DNA of 64,000 nucleotides from Planctomycetaceae bacterium (lineage in GTDB: Bacteria > Planctomycetota > Planctomycetia > Planctomycetales > Planctomycetaceae). Of this stretch, positions 27,591 through 35,553 are shown one piece after another. The translations under genes and the position numbers were made by a program. The number at the start of each line of letters is the position of its first letter. Position 1 is the stretch's first letter. The stretch lies in assembly GCA_017795105.1 (NCBI GenBank), contig CP051247.1, positions 930,001 through 994,000 of the forward strand. Direction: 5' to 3'. The notes below the pieces were generated by a model, which worked only from the letters and a program-made list of their open reading frames with translations, had not been told where the DNA came from and ran no database searches.

Positions 27591-30461
27591 TTACTCGACG
27601 TACATGAATTCGTTGGTATTGAGCAGCAACAGACAGAAGTCCGCCAATGCTCGGGTTTCTGGAGAAACATCGGCCGCCTTGGGATCGGCTTCGTACCGTT
27701 CGAAGACCGGGAGAATCTCGGTGTACTCGAACGGCTCTCCGGAAAATTCTTCGACCAGCGATCGAGTAATCTCCGTTGGGTACTCAACCGGCTTCGGCGA
27801 GATGCCTTCGTGATACTTCTGCATGTCGGTCACATAGGAAGTCATCCAGCTCTTCTCCTGAGCGGTCGCGTGTCGCCCGAAGACGAGCCGGAAGGCTCGA
27901 TCAATCTGGTCTGTAATCGATTCTTCTTCCCGCTGCAGTCGCAGAGCCAGAGCAATCGCCCGGTCGTTGATCATGTCGCTGTTGAGCAGCGTGAAGACCT
28001 GCGGAGTGACCGCAGCCGTCTCGCGCAGTTCACACGACTCGTTCGGGTTCGGCTGGTTGAACAGCTCCATAAACGGATCGGACTGACCGCGAACGTGATA
28101 GGCGTAAACCGTCCGTCGGTTTCGCAGTTCCGGTGTCGGCGACGGCTGATAAGCCGGGGCGAGCGAGAACTGAATCATCCGCGGCTGCAGAGCCACTTCC
28201 ATATTGATCTCTGGCTTGACCGGGAGTCCGCCATCGCAGTGCTGCAGTTCTCCGGTGATGGCCAGGATGCCATCCCGAAGTTCTTCGGCCGACAGACGTC
28301 GCCTTGGGAAGTAGGACAGCAACCGATTGTTCGGATCGGCTTCGGCCACCTTCTCGGCATCAACGGGAACGGTTCCACGGCGGTAGGCATCCGACAGCAT
28401 GATCTGACGATGCAACCGCTTGAACGTCCAGCCGTGATCAACAAAGTCATCCGCCAGGTAATCAAGCAGTTCGGGGTGTGAGGGACGTGCTCCCTTGGCC
28501 CCGAAGTTGTTCGAGTTGGCGGCCAGTCCGGTTCCGAAGTGAAACTGCCAGATACGGTTCACGATCGACCGGGTCGTCAGTGCGTTGTCCTCATTCGCGA
28601 TCCAGCGGGCCAGATCGAGACGGCGTCCGTCCGGCGAACTGGTCGTCAGATACGGATCGGGTGCCGAAACATTCACGGGCAGTCCCAGTACGCTGAGCAC
28701 GCCAGGAAGGACTTCATCTCCAGTCGCCGTTAGTGCGCCCCCAGTCAGGATGTAGTTAACGAGTTTCTCTTTCGGCTGCGTCTTTCGATCGATTCGCAGC
28801 TTGCGGGCTCCATTCCAGGCCAGCGTCGCCGCTTCGGCGTTGTAAACGCTCTGAGCCATCGGTTCGTAACGTTCGAGACGCCGCGTCCAAATCCAGACGT
28901 CCTGCTCACGGACTTTGAGCTGTCCCTGCTCGACATGGTCGAGGCCGACGTGCCGAGGCGGCTTCTCTTCGTCCGGCAGGTCTTTCCGGGCATTTTCATC
29001 CTTATAGGGCAGTCCGCGTTCTTCGAACCAGACACGAGCGGCGGCTTCCTGCTTGTCGATCAGCTTGTTGCGTTCCGACTTCGCGAAGTCGAGCATTCGC
29101 TGAACGTGAGCCCGGCCGTCCTCGAATTCTTCGGTGTTCTCTTCCGGGAGCAACGGCACGGGACGCTCGGCCATATGCGTGGTCGAAAACGCCGAGTACA
29201 TCCGGTAGTAATCGCGGGTCGGAATCGGGTCGAACTTATGGTCGTGGCATTTGCAGCAACGGAGCGTCTGAGCCAGGAATGTCTGCCCGGTGATGTTCAC
29301 GACATCATCGAGATAGATCTGACGAGCTTCGTCGGCTTCGATCATCGCGTTGTCCCACGGCCCCAGTCGCAGGAACCCGGTCGCGACAATCATCTCCGCT
29401 TCTTCCCGCGTGTAGTCGCCGTTCAGCTGCGTCTGGTGAATCTCTTTCATCGAACCGCCGGTGCGTTCCCGCACAGACTGATCGGCCAGCTCATCGCCGG
29501 CAAGCTGCTCAACAACAAACTCGTTGTACGGCTTGTCTTCATTGAATGAGCGGATCACGTAATCACGATATCTCCACATGTTGGAGCGTTCGTAGTCGTT
29601 CGACATGCCGCCGGTATCGGCGTAACGGGTAACGTCCAGCCAATGACGCCCCCAGCGTTCGCCATAACGCGGGCTGGCCAGCAGACGACCGATGAGATCA
29701 GACCAGGCCTGTTCGGGATCCGCTTTCCACGCGGTTTCGAACGCGTCGACTTCTTCCGGCGTGGGCGGCAGACCGTGCAGATCGAACGTCGCCCGGCGAA
29801 GCAATGCTCGCGGCGAAGCTGCTGCGGCCGGTTCGAGGTCGGCTTCTTTCAGGGAATGTTCGATGAAAATATCAATCGCTTCGGCCAGCTTATGGTCACC
29901 GGGCAGAAGTTCTTCCCGTTTCCGAACCGGTTCGAACGCCCAGAGGTCATTCGGCTCGTAGCGGCGATTGGTCCATTCTTCGGAGGTGCCGCCACTGGTG
30001 CGGACCATGCGGCCGTCTTCGTTCGATTCGACGTTCCATTCCGCTTCGCTGATCTTCTGACGCGTCGCTTCATCGGGCCACGGAGCACCGGCTTTAATCC
30101 AGCGTTCAATGACCGCGATCTCTTCGTCGGTCAAGCGATCATTCTCTTTGGGAGGCATCTCCCAGGATTCCCAGCGAAGAGCCGGCAGAAGCGTTCCTTC
30201 CTCCGGCTGACCGGGAATCACGGCTGCTTCGCCCGATTCCCCACCAGAAAGAAGATGCTCGCGATCGAGCACGCTGAACTCACCTTTGATGTCCGAGGCA
30301 TCGCCCCCGTGACAGCCCTGACACTTCTGTTTAAGAAGCGGCAGTACCTTGAGCGTGAATTCACGTTCGGCAGCGGTGTGCTCTTCGGCCACCACCGTCG
30401 TGCTGAACAGTCCTGCCATGAGGACAAGGCAGGACGCGAGTTTGATGGATCGTTGTAACAT
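27591..30461 (-). CDS. Planctomycete cytochrome C / DUF1549 / DUF1553 protein
   Basis: A 956-residue secreted protein with a signal peptide (IKLASCLVLMAGLFSTTVVA). Residues 40-130 form the PSCyt1 domain with a covalent-haem motif Cys47-x-x-Cys50-His51 and a distal Met (WEMPPKEND). DUF1549 (PSCyt2) follows at about 195-410, with RRATFDLHGLPPTPEEVD and a second CxxCH (CCKCHDHKFDP). A long central insertion precedes DUF1553 (PSD1), about 650-930 (NRIWQFHFGTGLAANSNNFG, FPRRRLSAEELRDGI). These proteins are thought to be periplasmic or surface haem proteins acting with DUF1501 partners; no reaction has been established. It is third in an ECF sigma / FecR-LamG / PSCyt / DUF1501 operon. Confidence 0.93.
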   Translation of the reverse strand: MLQRSIKLASCLVLMAGLFSTTVVAEEHTAAEREFTLKVLPLLKQKCQGCHGGDASDIKGEFSVLDREHLLSGGESGEAAVIPGQPEEGTLLPALRWESWEMPPKENDRLTDEEIAVIERWIKAGAPWPDEATRQKISEAEWNVESNEDGRMVRTSGGTSEEWTNRRYEPNDLWAFEPVRKREELLPGDHKLAEAIDIFIEHSLKEADLEPAAAASPRALLRRATFDLHGLPPTPEEVDAFETAWKADPEQAWSDLIGRLLASPRYGERWGRHWLDVTRYADTGGMSNDYERSNMWRYRDYVIRSFNEDKPYNEFVVEQLAGDELADQSVRERTGGSMKEIHQTQLNGDYTREEAEMIVATGFLRLGPWDNAMIEADEARQIYLDDVVNITGQTFLAQTLRCCKCHDHKFDPIPTRDYYRMYSAFSTTHMAERPVPLLPEENTEEFEDGRAHVQRMLDFAKSERNKLIDKQEAAARVWFEERGLPYKDENARKDLPDEEKPPRHVGLDHVEQGQLKVREQDVWIWTRRLERYEPMAQSVYNAEAATLAWNGARKLRIDRKTQPKEKLVNYILTGGALTATGDEVLPGVLSVLGLPVNVSAPDPYLTTSSPDGRRLDLARWIANEDNALTTRSIVNRIWQFHFGTGLAANSNNFGAKGARPSHPELLDYLADDFVDHGWTFKRLHRQIMLSDAYRRGTVPVDAEKVAEADPNNRLLSYFPRRRLSAEELRDGILAITGELQHCDGGLPVKPEINMEVALQPRMIQFSLAPAYQPSPTPELRNRRTVYAYHVRGQSDPFMELFNQPNPNESCELRETAAVTPQVFTLLNSDMINDRAIALALRLQREEESITDQIDRAFRLVFGRHATAQEKSWMTSYVTDMQKYHEGISPKPVEYPTEITRSLVEEFSGEPFEYTEILPVFERYEADPKAADVSPETRALADFCLLLLNTNEFMYVE

Positions 30462-30529
30462 AAAACGCGTCTCCGGGAAGTTGGTGTCGTATCCGGGGAT
30501 CAGGTTGATGGAGGATCGATTCCGTTGTT

Positions 30530-30600
30530 GTGTGCCACTGGCTATGCCAGTGCTCTCTTGTCGATGTTGAAAGTCCGCACTGGCGAAGCCAGTGGCACAC
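30530..30600. repeat. Long-armed palindromic REP-like element between operon genes
   Basis: Two 23-base arms (30530-30552 and 30578-30600) are inverted copies with two mismatches; the outer 14 bases, GTGTGCCACTGGCT and AGCCAGTGGCACAC, are perfect. Each arm also holds a smaller palindrome (CACTGGC...GCCAGTG), so the transcript could fold as one long stem or two hairpins. It lies between the FecR-LamG gene and the cytochrome gene of a single operon. Confidence 0.75.
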
Positions 30601-30623
30601 GTTTCGTTAGATTCGCTACGAAG

Positions 30624-32249
30624 TCAGGGTTTTCCGAGGTTGTAGAGTTCCTGGATCTTCTGTTCTGAAAGGGGCTCGCTGAACAGCATGAATTCGTCGA
30701 GCGAGCCATTCAGGTTCCGAATTGCAAATCGCGGTTGATTACGGCTCGGCAGTCCCCAGTTGCACAGGGAGGCATCGCCGATGTGAATTGTGTCGACGAG
30801 GTATTCATCGGGGATCTCCTCGCGGCTCAGGATCGAACCGTTCAGATAGTGCGTCACCTGCTTCTGCGTCCCGTCGTAAACGGTGGCCAGCATCAGCCAG
30901 CGGCCGCTTAGCGAGGTGTTCCAGAACTTCGGGGAATAGAAGATATGTTTATCCCTCATCCCCTCCTTGAAGGGCGGGTCGTATTTCTTCACGGAAAAGA
31001 ACAGGCGACCGTCGTCCATGATCTGCCAATGCGGTTCGCCGAGCTCATGACCATCGGTCAGAAACAGCGAGTTGTACCAGCGGTCGAGACTGTTGATCTT
31101 CACCCAGCAGACCATGGTCAGGTTCTGATATTCGCCCGGAACATGAACACGCACGCGGCTGCCCGCTGGACTGAAATCGAGCGCCTGAGCAGAACGCCCC
31201 CAGCGATCCGCTGCCGGAGCAGCTGCGACAACCGCGCCTTCGCTGGCCGGCTCCAGCGTCGCCTCAGCCAGGTTCTGTAGCCGTCGCTGAGACGAAGACA
31301 TCTGATAATGAGCGATCAGTTCTGGATCCCTTGCCAGTTCGCCGGTCGTGGCTTCCCAGCGGGAAATTCGTGTTTCAGTCCGACTCTTCAAGCGTTGCTG
31401 CAGTTCTTCCGGTCCCACAAATTGAGCCGAATTGGCAGCGATCGGCACTTCGACTCCTCCAGCGAGACGAGTCGCATCCCCCTGCTCCAGACGCTGAGCC
31501 GGGAGACCGCGAGGATGCCAGTCGATTTCGCCATCGAGAACGTGCACTTCGGAGCCGTCCGCATTTACATCGACGGCGAACTCAGTGCCGAGATCGACCA
31601 CTTCACCGGCGTCGGTCAGAACGCGGAAGCCCTGAGCCGGCTCTGGGACGCGGGCACGTACCTTGCCCTGTGTCACCAGAACTTCCATGGGCGACAGGAT
31701 CGAGAAGCGGGCTTCGCCTTCGACAACGAGCGTGACTCCACTGAACAACTCAAATTGCGCCACTCCACTTTGAAGATGGAGCTCACCAGGTGGCACCATG
31801 CTTCCCTGAGTCAGAGATGTCTCGTCCGCCCAGATCGGATCGACCTGGCCGGAAACAATGGCATATCCCGACGATTCCTGCTCTCGCTCCGAATCGGTTC
31901 CAAGATCGGCTTCAGCAACCTGAGACTGACCAGGAATCAAAGGAGTATCCGGTCGCTGCAGCACCATGAAGGCCAGAAGCGCGGCACAGACAGACGCCAT
32001 GCCCGCGAAAGCCCATCGCCAGTGACGGAGGGCAACTCTGGTCCGAGAAGTCGGGGTGACCGCTGGCTGTTCGCCAGCCTTTTCGTCGGCTTCCGCAGCA
32101 AGGAGCTGTGTCAGCAGGATGCGATCGTAGTATTCCTGTCGAGCTTCGGGATCGACACTCAGTTCGGCTTCGAGACGGAGGAAATCCGCTTCCGAAATCT
32201 GGCCTTCGAGAGCCGCATCGATCAGTTGTCGCAGTTCGGTATTCTTCAT
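30624..32249 (-). CDS. FecR / LamG domain membrane protein (probable anti-sigma regulator)
   Basis: A 541-residue single-pass membrane protein. Residues 1-75 are cytoplasmic (ELRQLIDAALEGQISEADFLRLEAEL), matching the N-terminal part of planctomycete anti-sigma proteins. A helix follows at about 83-103 (WRWAFAGMASVCAALLAFMVL). The FecR domain spans about 150-270 (GVAQFELFSGVTLVVEGEARF, GFRVLTDAGEVVDLGTEFAVDV), and a C-terminal concanavalin-like LamG domain about 350-540 (LTMVCWVKIN, SLDEFMLFSEPLS). The ATG overlaps the sigma-factor stop as TGATG, strong evidence that it regulates that sigma factor. LamG domains commonly bind glycans, so the outer part may sense a carbohydrate ligand. Confidence 0.9.
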   Translation of the reverse strand: MKNTELRQLIDAALEGQISEADFLRLEAELSVDPEARQEYYDRILLTQLLAAEADEKAGEQPAVTPTSRTRVALRHWRWAFAGMASVCAALLAFMVLQRPDTPLIPGQSQVAEADLGTDSEREQESSGYAIVSGQVDPIWADETSLTQGSMVPPGELHLQSGVAQFELFSGVTLVVEGEARFSILSPMEVLVTQGKVRARVPEPAQGFRVLTDAGEVVDLGTEFAVDVNADGSEVHVLDGEIDWHPRGLPAQRLEQGDATRLAGGVEVPIAANSAQFVGPEELQQRLKSRTETRISRWEATTGELARDPELIAHYQMSSSQRRLQNLAEATLEPASEGAVVAAAPAADRWGRSAQALDFSPAGSRVRVHVPGEYQNLTMVCWVKINSLDRWYNSLFLTDGHELGEPHWQIMDDGRLFFSVKKYDPPFKEGMRDKHIFYSPKFWNTSLSGRWLMLATVYDGTQKQVTHYLNGSILSREEIPDEYLVDTIHIGDASLCNWGLPSRNQPRFAIRNLNGSLDEFMLFSEPLSEQKIQELYNLGKP

Positions 32250-32782
32250 CAGGCAGTCCCCCATTTGCTGAGGCGACGTTTCATGCATTCAAGGAGCGCG
32301 GTTCGCAGTCGATGCAACGTGACTTTCAGGCCGCCGGCACTCCGGCCGACCACTTCGGCGTATTCCGACAAAGTCGCGGAGCTCGCATAGCGACTTACAA
32401 GCAACTCCCGATCGCGGGGCCGCAATTCCTGCAGACAAAGCCGCAGCGCTTCCTGACGTTCTTCGAAATCATCTGTGTTTTCGATCTCCGACGCGATGGT
32501 CTGCTCCAGCTCCTGGCTGAACACGAACCGGGCGTCGCGAGCCTGTTGTTTGCGGTAATTGAGGACTTCGTAGCGGGCGATCGCAAACGCCCAGGCCTTG
32601 AAATTGGTGCCGGGGTCGAACTCGTCCCGCTTTTCCCAGATCTTGGCGTTCGTCTGCTGAGCAACGTCGCCCGCAGCGCCATCGCCGGGAAGCAACGATC
32701 TGATATAGAGCGTCAGCGGCAACTGACACGCGGTCAGTTCGGCGACGAATTGGGCTTCAGACTGGGAAGTGGGCTCGCTCAT
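32249..32782 (-). CDS. ECF-type RNA polymerase sigma factor
   Basis: A 177-residue ECF sigma factor of the Rhodopirellula/Verrucomicrobium type. Region 2 includes AGDVAQQTNAKIWEKRDEFDPGTNFKAWAFAIARYEVLNYRK and region 4 LQELRPRDRELLVSRYASSATLSEYAEVVGRSAGGLKVTLHRLR. The ATG at 32782 is preferred over an in-frame ATG 36 bases upstream because the protein then begins at MSEPTSQ and a GGAA lies about nine bases before it. It is first in the operon that encodes FecR-LamG, the cytochrome-type DUF1549/DUF1553 protein and DUF1501, and it overlaps FecR by one base. Confidence 0.93.
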   Translation of the reverse strand: MSEPTSQSEAQFVAELTACQLPLTLYIRSLLPGDGAAGDVAQQTNAKIWEKRDEFDPGTNFKAWAFAIARYEVLNYRKQQARDARFVFSQELEQTIASEIENTDDFEERQEALRLCLQELRPRDRELLVSRYASSATLSEYAEVVGRSAGGLKVTLHRLRTALLECMKRRLSKWGTA

Positions 32783-33238
32783 ATGTGCATATTCCGGGAT
32801 TAAGGCGGGGGTTAACAAGAATCACATCAAAAATCGGAAATGCGTGGATAACTGGCGTCAACGCCAGATGTACATGCAATGTTCAGTTCGGATTAAGCAA
32901 CCTGAACGAATTCGTTCATTTCACTCAGTAATTATCCCTACCAACAACAGGGTTTCGACCGGAATCTACCGACATCATATCGCGAAATGTCGACATATTG
33001 ATTACGCATCCAGTTCGTTTCGACCTTTCTCAACCGTGATTCTCCACCCGCTGCGATGCGTCAGGGTGAGTGCCCGTCCGCAGGCTCTGGCACTCGTTCC
33101 GGTCACCTATTCGTTCGCTCTTCTCGGCCATCTGGCAGAGGAGATGGGAACGTGGGCACATTTCGGCGGCCGTTCAGCGGCGACGCCTGAATCCATTCGA
33201 GTCTTCGTCTACGAAATCTACAATCGAGGAATTCCGTC
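32783..33238. other. Gene-free divergent region
   Basis: About 456 bases between the minus-strand sigma factor and the plus-strand receiver protein. No frame with good coding character is present. A small perfect hairpin (CTGGCG-TCAA-CGCCAG, 32852-32867) is the only clear structure; it would lie in the leader of the sigma-factor transcript. The section 32880-33020 is AT-richer than the surroundings and is the likely promoter zone. Confidence 0.5.
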
Positions 33239-34195
33239 ATGGGAACCCCTTTTCGCGTTCTGGTCATCGACGATGACATTTCCTGGCTCAAGGTGATGAA
33301 GCTCATGCTTCAGAAGCGAGGCAATGTCGACATTACGACCGCAACGAGTCTCGAAGAGGCCGTCCGTCTGATTAACGAGAAGCGATTCGATTACGCCCTG
33401 ACGGACGTGGAACTCATCGGCGAGAGCCGGAAACTTGAGAACGGACTGGAACTGATCTCCGCGATCGAACAGGCCGACCTGCACATTCCGGTTGTTGCCG
33501 TGACCGGAAAGGGAGATGAGCAGTCCGCGATCGAAGCCTTGCGTCGGGGCGCGACCAGTTACGTCTCGAAGATCAACATTCGGGTGCATCTGGACGAGGC
33601 TCTCGATGCCGTCGAGCATTCGATCTTCCGTAAACAGAAGCAGGACGTGCTGAAGACGCATCTGGAGCACTGCGAATTCCGGTATCGATTGCCGAGTGAT
33701 ACGAGCGTCGTCCCCTCCCTGATCGAAGAACTGAAGGCCTCGCTCATCCGCGGTTCTCATACGGATCGCCGCACACGGGGACGGATTCTGATCGCCGTTG
33801 AAGAAGCGATTCTAAACAGCATCATTCACGGAAACCTTGAAATCAGTTCGGAGATCCGCAACGAGTCTCTCGATGACTACTACGCACTGATCGCCGAGCG
33901 TTCGCGATCCGCCGAGTATGGAAACCGTCGGGTGCAGGTTGAGTTCAAGATTACCGGCGGCCGGTTCGAGGCGGAATTGCTCGACGAAGGCCCCGGCTTC
34001 GACTTCAATGCGGTGGCCGACCCTCGCGAAGAAGAGAACCTGTCAATTCCCAGCGGACGCGGGCTGCTGCTGATCCGCGAGTTCATGGACATGTGCGTTT
34101 TCTCCGACGGAGGACGTCGGCTGTCGCTCTGCAAAATGACGTCGCCGGATGCCAGCCGCATGAAACGGTCTGGCAGCGAGACCGTCCTCAGTTGA
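33239..34195 (+). CDS. Response-regulator receiver fused to an RsbW-type HATPase domain
   Basis: A 318-residue two-domain protein. The receiver (about 1-125) has the acidic pocket Asp11/Asp12, the phosphoacceptor Asp56 (YALTDVEL), a threonine in VAVTGKGD and the lysine in YVSKINI. The second half is a GHKL ATPase of the HATPase_c_2/anti-sigma kinase type: the N-box EEAILNSIIHGNLE near residue 185, the G1 box DEGPGFDF, and the G2 segment SGRGLLLIREFMD. Such domains phosphorylate anti-sigma antagonists or bind sigma factors. GAGG lies nine bases before the ATG. It precedes a solute-binding protein and a hybrid kinase and is a plausible output for that kinase. No antagonist or PP2C phosphatase is nearby. 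Confidence 0.88.
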   Translation: MGTPFRVLVIDDDISWLKVMKLMLQKRGNVDITTATSLEEAVRLINEKRFDYALTDVELIGESRKLENGLELISAIEQADLHIPVVAVTGKGDEQSAIEALRRGATSYVSKINIRVHLDEALDAVEHSIFRKQKQDVLKTHLEHCEFRYRLPSDTSVVPSLIEELKASLIRGSHTDRRTRGRILIAVEEAILNSIIHGNLEISSEIRNESLDDYYALIAERSRSAEYGNRRVQVEFKITGGRFEAELLDEGPGFDFNAVADPREEENLSIPSGRGLLLIREFMDMCVFSDGGRRLSLCKMTSPDASRMKRSGSETVLS

Positions 34196-34247
34196 TTCCG
34201 AATCGCTCGCTCGATCCGCTCATCGCGTTTGCTGCAGGAGAATTCTC

Positions 34248-35537
34248 ATGGACGAACACGGCACCCCGCCTCCCCCGACGTCATGCTCCCGCCGGAAGTT
34301 TCTCCGCGGCAGCGCGGCGGCAGTGGCTTCGTGGCTCGTCTCGCCTCCGGCGGTCCATGCCTCGAAGAACGACTTTGTTCTGCGCGTGCTCGGCACCGAT
34401 GTGACACTTCGCGAAGAGATTCGTCGGCAGGCTGAGAAGGATCTCGGCTTTCGCATCCGCTTTCAACCAGGAGGAAGTGCGACCGTTCTGCAGAAAGCGT
34501 CGATGCGGCCAGAGACATTCGATGTCTACGAGCAATGGTCGAACAGCATCAATATCCTCTGGCAGGCCAAGGCGATTCAGCCGATCGCCAAAGACCGGAT
34601 TGTTCGCTGGAGCGAAATCAACTCGCTGACGAAATCTGGCAAACTCACGCCGGAAATGCCCATCGGAGCCGGGGACGCTCCCCACAAGCTGCTGCACGTT
34701 CAGGCGGACGACTCCCTCGGAGCGGAGGAGGGATCGCACATCAGCTTTGTTCCCTATGTCCACAATGTTGATTCCTTCGGCTACAACACGTCGATCGTTC
34801 CCCAAGGCATTCCGTATGAAACGGAGAGCTGGGGCTGGCTGCTCGACAATCGGTTCCATGGGCGCGTCGGCGTTGTCAACGAGCCCGCAATCGGAATCTT
34901 CGACCTTGCTCTCGCGGCTCAATCTCGAGGATTGATCGAGTTTGCCGACATCGGCAATCTCACCCGAATCGAGGTCGACCAGTTGTTCGCGATCCTGATG
35001 GATTACAAACGGCGAGGTCACTTCAGTGGACTGTGGAACTCGGTGCCTCAGTCGGTCAGCTTTATGAAGAGCGGCCGAGTGGTCATCGAGAGCATGTTCT
35101 CCCCAGCCGCCTCCACATTGAATGGCCTTGGCATCCCAGTCACCTACGCCGCCCCCCGGGAAGGTTATCGAGGATGGCATGGCGTGCTCTGCCTGTCTTC
35201 AAAGACGAGCGGGCGGGCCAAAGATGCGGCCTACGCCTACATGAACTGGTGGCTCGAAGGCTGGGCGGGCGCCTACATGGCAAGACAGGGCTATTACATT
35301 TCCATTCCCGAACGGGCCCGGGATTACCTTTCGCCCGGAGAATGGTCTTACTGGTACGAGGGGAAACCGGCACCTCATCATTTGACCGATGCCGATGGTC
35401 GAATTGCCGTGCGGGCGGGCGCAACTCGCACGGGTGGATCTTATCTGGACCGCTTCAGCCGGGTCGCGGTCTGGAACACCGTCATGGATTCCTACGAGTA
35501 CAGCCTCGTACGCTGGTACGAACTGCTGACGACCTGA
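34248..35537 (+). CDS. Tat-exported solute-binding protein (PotD/ABC type 2 like)
   Basis: A 429-residue extracytoplasmic binding protein. The leader contains a twin-arginine motif SRRKFLRG followed by a modest hydrophobic stretch (AAAVASWLVSPPAVHA). The mature protein resembles iron/polyamine-type periplasmic binding proteins: FDVYEQWSNS, SFVPYVHNVDSFGYNTSIVP, SWGWLLDNRFHGRVGVVNEP, and SFMKSGRVVIESMFSPAA. AGGAG sits seven bases before the ATG. No ABC permease or ATPase is adjacent; instead it lies 52 bases after a receiver/HATPase protein and 16 bases before a hybrid histidine kinase, so it may present a ligand to that kinase in the manner of TorT with TorS. The ligand is not evident. Confidence 0.85.
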   Translation: MDEHGTPPPPTSCSRRKFLRGSAAAVASWLVSPPAVHASKNDFVLRVLGTDVTLREEIRRQAEKDLGFRIRFQPGGSATVLQKASMRPETFDVYEQWSNSINILWQAKAIQPIAKDRIVRWSEINSLTKSGKLTPEMPIGAGDAPHKLLHVQADDSLGAEEGSHISFVPYVHNVDSFGYNTSIVPQGIPYETESWGWLLDNRFHGRVGVVNEPAIGIFDLALAAQSRGLIEFADIGNLTRIEVDQLFAILMDYKRRGHFSGLWNSVPQSVSFMKSGRVVIESMFSPAASTLNGLGIPVTYAAPREGYRGWHGVLCLSSKTSGRAKDAAYAYMNWWLEGWAGAYMARQGYYISIPERARDYLSPGEWSYWYEGKPAPHHLTDADGRIAVRAGATRTGGSYLDRFSRVAVWNTVMDSYEYSLVRWYELLTT

Positions 35538-35553
35538 AGGAAAGCGGGGACTG

